Assembly: GCA_002840905.1 (NCBI GenBank) | Contig: PHDD01000005.1 | Span: forward strand, 67,012 to 131,011 | Reading direction: 5' to 3' | DNA length: 64,000 nucleotides | Source of the DNA: Bacteroidetes bacterium HGW-Bacteroidetes-4 | Lineage (GTDB): Bacteria > Bacteroidota > Bacteroidia > Bacteroidales > SZUA-534 | Shown: positions 61,084-64,000 of the stretch, in pieces | Numbering within the stretch: position 1 is the stretch's first letter | Layout: every line of letters starts with the position of its first letter | The notes under the pieces: model-generated | Database searches by the model: none | What the model was told of the DNA's origin: nothing | The model's input: only the letters and a program-made list of their open reading frames with translations | Made by a program: the position numbers and the translations under genes

Positions 61084-62718
61084 ATGAAGATTTTATTTTT
61101 CCCAGTCCGACCTATTGCAGCATTTTTTTTGCTGATGTTTTTTTGTAAGCTACTGTTTGCAGAAACTCCTCCGGCCGAAAAAGTTTGGGTACATCTCAAT
61201 AAAAAAGTACTAATTACCGGTACGCTTCTCAAGTATAAAGTGTACTTAACAACCAATCAACCCTTAGGCAATAAAAAAACAGTAATTTACTTTGAGTTAG
61301 TAAACAATAAAAACCAAACCTGTTTAAGCTGGAAAAGTCAGGCCACAGACAAAGGGCTGGCGGGCGCCTATCAAATTCCTGAGAACCTAACTCCCGGAAT
61401 CTATATCTTTAAGGTTTTCACCAACTCCTCTCGTAAAAATTCTTATGCAACAAAATTACTCATACAGGATATCGCCAGCGATCCTATTACCAATTTTACT
61501 AAAATCAAAGATTACCGGTTGTTTGATGCATCAACTGCAGAAAAAAAGTTTTTACAATTCTGTATTGATAATGATTCTATTCAGCAAACAACCAGCGTAA
61601 AAATTGAATCAATAGCAGAAATAAATTTGCCTCTACTTACGGTTTCAATTACCGAAATTACGCCTTTCGACTCAATGTTAGCTACTCCGGTATTAATAGC
61701 TGAAACAAACCAACCACCTGAACAGTATGTACCTGAAAGAGATTTTACCTTACTTGCCGGGAAAGTCTGTGATACAATGGGTTATCCTATAAAAAACCAA
61801 ACGGTTTACGCGTCGCTAAGCAGCAATTGGGTTCATTTTTGCTATACGAATACCGACAGCTTGGGCCGGTTTTGGTTTGTTTTTGATTCAACATACAATA
61901 ACCGGCAGGTATTAATTCAGGCAGAACCAGCTAAAAACCAAACCGCTGTTTTAAGCCTCGATAAAAAAAGCATTAACCTTGTTCAATCTGAAACAGATAC
62001 TTTACCCGCTAATACAGCACAGATAAATTACACGCTGGCCCTGCAAAAGCGTGAATTGGTGCATCGGATTTTTACCCCGTTAAATCAATTAAAACCAAGT
62101 GAGAAGGCGGATTCCACAAAAGAAAACTTTTTCTATCGGCCCCGTTACACCATTTACCCAAACGAGTATGAATTACTGAACAACTTTGTTGAAATAGCCA
62201 ATAATATTATTCCAACCCTCCGGTTTAAGAAAACTAACAACTCCTACGAACTAGGTATAGTACTCGACAATCAACAGGTTTATTACAATCAGGTACTGGT
62301 TTGCCTTAACGGCCACCCATTTTTTAACCTGAACGTAATTGCTGAACTTTCGTCGAAAAACATTGAACGCATTGATGTTTTTAATGCCATAACCCTTTGG
62401 GGCGAAAAAACTTATAATGGCATTTTGGCCGTTTATACCAAAAAAGTTGATGTGACCTTCGAAAACTTCAACCCCGCGTTTGCTGTATTTGACAACAGTT
62501 TTTACGAACCGCTGTTTTTAACGGCAAACCAAAACGATTCCACGTCACCCCTGGTACTACCCGACATCTATTGGAACGATGGGGTTAGCCTTACCCAAAA
62601 CAAGCCTTTTGAAATTAAACTTAATAAAATTGATTTGGGTAAAAATTACCGGCTCCGAATTACTGGCATCAGAAATGACACCTTTATTGATGAACAATTT
62701 TTGTTAGAGTTAAACTGA
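61084..62718 (+). CDS. Secreted protein with macroglobulin-like start and plug-like end
   Basis: This 544-residue protein has a signal peptide (CKLLFAE). An MG2-type macroglobulin domain is suggested at ~26-120 (EKVWVHLNKKVLITGTLLKYKVYL; GAYQIPENLTPGIYIFKVF). The middle includes a CarboxypepD-like stretch (GKVCDTMGYPIKNQTVYASL). The last ~150 residues (IVLDNQQVYYNQVLVCLNGHPFF, LSSKNIERIDVFNAITLWGEKTYNGILAVYTKK) resemble a TonB-receptor plug without a barrel. Proteins with this MG2-plus-plug layout are uncharacterised and are found next to DUF4249 genes in Bacteroidota. It is 10 bp after the DUF4249 gene. Confidence 0.65.
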   Translation: MKILFFPVRPIAAFFLLMFFCKLLFAETPPAEKVWVHLNKKVLITGTLLKYKVYLTTNQPLGNKKTVIYFELVNNKNQTCLSWKSQATDKGLAGAYQIPENLTPGIYIFKVFTNSSRKNSYATKLLIQDIASDPITNFTKIKDYRLFDASTAEKKFLQFCIDNDSIQQTTSVKIESIAEINLPLLTVSITEITPFDSMLATPVLIAETNQPPEQYVPERDFTLLAGKVCDTMGYPIKNQTVYASLSSNWVHFCYTNTDSLGRFWFVFDSTYNNRQVLIQAEPAKNQTAVLSLDKKSINLVQSETDTLPANTAQINYTLALQKRELVHRIFTPLNQLKPSEKADSTKENFFYRPRYTIYPNEYELLNNFVEIANNIIPTLRFKKTNNSYELGIVLDNQQVYYNQVLVCLNGHPFFNLNVIAELSSKNIERIDVFNAITLWGEKTYNGILAVYTKKVDVTFENFNPAFAVFDNSFYEPLFLTANQNDSTSPLVLPDIYWNDGVSLTQNKPFEIKLNKIDLGKNYRLRITGIRNDTFIDEQFLLELN

Positions 62719-62724
62719 TACACC

Positions 62725-63420
62725 ATGCGATTTATTATAAACAGTTGCTTTTTTCTGATACTCACATTAAATTTAGCAAGTTCTGGATTGTGGGCACAAC
62801 AAAACGCAGAACTAACTTACGCTAATGCAGCTAAACAAACTGAAGAACAGGCTATTGCTGCTACTTATTACATTAATGAATATCCGCTAAAGAAAGACCA
62901 GTTTTTTAACGACTGGGCTTTAGGCACGGTGTATTTTACCAATGGTAAAAAAGCCAGCCGGGTTCGTTTGCGCTATAACGGTTGGAAAGATGAAATGCTT
63001 TGGTTACGCGAAACGGATTTTAAAACCGGACAAATCATAAAGGGAACCATTAATAAAGTTATTCTGAATAATTCCGGTTTTTCTGACTCCTTGGTCTTTA
63101 TCCGGTATGTTGATTCCAGTACATTTCAAAAACAGCAGATTTTGTTACAGGAAATTGCCCGGGGTTATGTATCGGTTTATTGCCACCGAAAAGTTGTTTT
63201 GGTTAAAGGCTCCGATAAATTTGTTCAAAAACATCAATACTATCTGCAAATTGGTGAAAATACACCCACCAAATTCAACCGACACAAAAAAACGTTAATC
63301 TCTGGTTTTTCGGCCGAACAACAGGAACAGGTAAGGCAGACTTTAAAACATAATAAAACCCGTTTAAAAACCGATGCGGGTCTGGCAAAAGCCATTCATT
63401 TCATCAATCAAAGTTTTTAA
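62725..63420 (+). CDS. Uncharacterised secreted protein
   Basis: 231 residues with a signal peptide ending GLWAQ. I do not recognise a family. The mature part has a strand-rich first half (FNDWALGTVYFTNGKKASRVRLRYNGWKDEMLW) that resembles repeated Bacteroidota sequences in which a structural protein segment ends in a basic helix (EQQEQVRQTLKHNKTRLK). It starts 6 bp after the macroglobulin-like gene and is the last gene of the four-gene operon, so it may belong with the receptor. Confidence 0.6.
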   Translation: MRFIINSCFFLILTLNLASSGLWAQQNAELTYANAAKQTEEQAIAATYYINEYPLKKDQFFNDWALGTVYFTNGKKASRVRLRYNGWKDEMLWLRETDFKTGQIIKGTINKVILNNSGFSDSLVFIRYVDSSTFQKQQILLQEIARGYVSVYCHRKVVLVKGSDKFVQKHQYYLQIGENTPTKFNRHKKTLISGFSAEQQEQVRQTLKHNKTRLKTDAGLAKAIHFINQSF

Positions 63421-63449
63421 ACTACATTATTAACTTTTATTGAGGAATT

Positions 63450-64000
63450 TTATTTTCTGTTAATTTTTGATCTTTCGGCAAATTCTGAAGGAGAAACTTC
63501 AAAATGCTCTTTAAAACAGATGGTAAAATACGAGGGCGAATTAAAGCCCACCTGATAACTCACCTCAGAAACCGATTTATTGTTTTGAACCAACAAGTGA
63601 GCCGCTTCGTTCAAACGGACCAAACGCACAAATTCGCTGGGACTTTTTCCAGTCAGTAGTTTAATCTTTCGGTAAAGATGCCCCCGGCTAATTCCAATAT
63701 CACGGCTAAGCGATTCTATATTAAGCTCCGAATCGTCGATATTCTTCATAATCATATCGGTAATTTTTTTCAGGAACACATCTTCCACTTCCATTGAGGG
63801 TGAATCTTTCGATTCGAAATGTGCCGAAAACTTATGCTTAAGTACCTCACGCAATTCTATCAGTTTTTTTACCCGGGCTCTTAAATGGCTGGGATGAAAA
63901 GGCTTGGGAATGTAAGAATCGGCTCCGTGTTCAATTCCCTCAATCCGCTGTTCAATTGAAGTTCGCGCGGTTAAAAGTATTACCGGAATATGATTGGTAA
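63450..64000 (-). CDS. Hybrid two-component or AraC-type response regulator, C-terminal part (partial)
   Basis: The frame is open from 63450 to the right edge (about 183 codons visible). At the edge, IPVILLTARTSIEQRIEG and HGADSYIPKPF are the end of a receiver domain (conserved Thr/Ala and Lys). A linker (VKKLIELREVLKHKF) leads to an AraC-type double helix-turn-helix (IESLSRDIGISRGHLYRKIKLLTGKSPSEFVRLVRLNEA, YQVGFNSPSYFTICFKEHFEVSPSEF). The combination is the C-terminus of hybrid two-component regulators that control polysaccharide loci, or of a plain AraC response regulator; the sensor part lies outside. It converges on the TonB operon with 29 bp between the stops. Target unknown. Confidence 0.85.
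   Translation of the reverse strand, partial: TNHIPVILLTARTSIEQRIEGIEHGADSYIPKPFHPSHLRARVKKLIELREVLKHKFSAHFESKDSPSMEVEDVFLKKITDMIMKNIDDSELNIESLSRDIGISRGHLYRKIKLLTGKSPSEFVRLVRLNEAAHLLVQNNKSVSEVSYQVGFNSPSYFTICFKEHFEVSPSEFAERSKINRK

Overview
The window comes from a member of the Bacteroidota, most likely a marine or sediment Marinilabiliales/Prolixibacteraceae-type bacterium; the genus is not resolved. Evidence: SusC/SusD pair, SprA and GldH of the type IX secretion/gliding apparatus, two proteins ending in a T9SS sorting domain, the ruvA-sprA-gcvH order, -7 boxes of the TAnnTTTG type and moderate AT-richness.

Region 1 (1-24560) is a housekeeping backbone: the end of an EamA transporter, a multi-PAS histidine kinase, a PSP1/RicT-like protein, gldH, trmB, an alkyltransferase-like protein, then on the minus strand gcvH, sprA and ruvA, a second EamA transporter, an aspartase carrying an N-terminal cyclic-nucleotide-binding domain, an M16 protease, a CYTH protein, a lipoprotein metallopeptidase, purN, rnhA and dusB.

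Region 2 (24561-26217) is a small scarred accessory patch downstream of a tRNA-Asn(GTT) gene. It holds a truncated esterase pseudogene, a HicA/HicB toxin-antitoxin pair and three degenerate copies of the tRNA-Asn anticodon-to-T-arm region, each carrying a GAAAGC(T/C)TTCGGGG block that is a perfect palindrome in one copy. It looks like the residue of repeated integrations. A PfkB sugar/nucleoside kinase follows.

Region 3 (27260-56729), entirely on the minus strand, is a large polysaccharide utilization locus for acetylated galacto(gluco)mannan. In transcription order: GH26 mannanase, Na+/solute symporter, a sulfatase-like protein without its nucleophile, GH130 mannosylglucose phosphorylase, SusC, SusD, a T9SS-sorted CBM9-like surface protein, terminator, GH5 mannanase, AGE-family 2-epimerase, GH26 mannanase, GH27 alpha-galactosidase, a GH5-SGNH esterase-PKD-T9SS fusion, a CE2-like esterase, a SASA esterase, terminator, GH5, GH3 and terminator. 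The inferred flow is surface deacetylation and endo-cleavage, uptake through SusCD, degalactosylation and trimming to mannobiose in the periplasm, symport, epimerization to mannosyl-glucose, and phosphorolysis to mannose-1-phosphate and glucose. Three direct repeats at 20-21 bp spacing sit just upstream of the first promoter and are the best candidate operator.

Region 4 (57186-64000) holds a plus-strand operon of an STN-type TonB-dependent receptor, a DUF4249 lipoprotein, a macroglobulin/plug-like protein and an unknown secreted protein. It converges on the C-terminal end (receiver plus AraC helix-turn-helix) of a probable hybrid two-component regulator that runs off the window.
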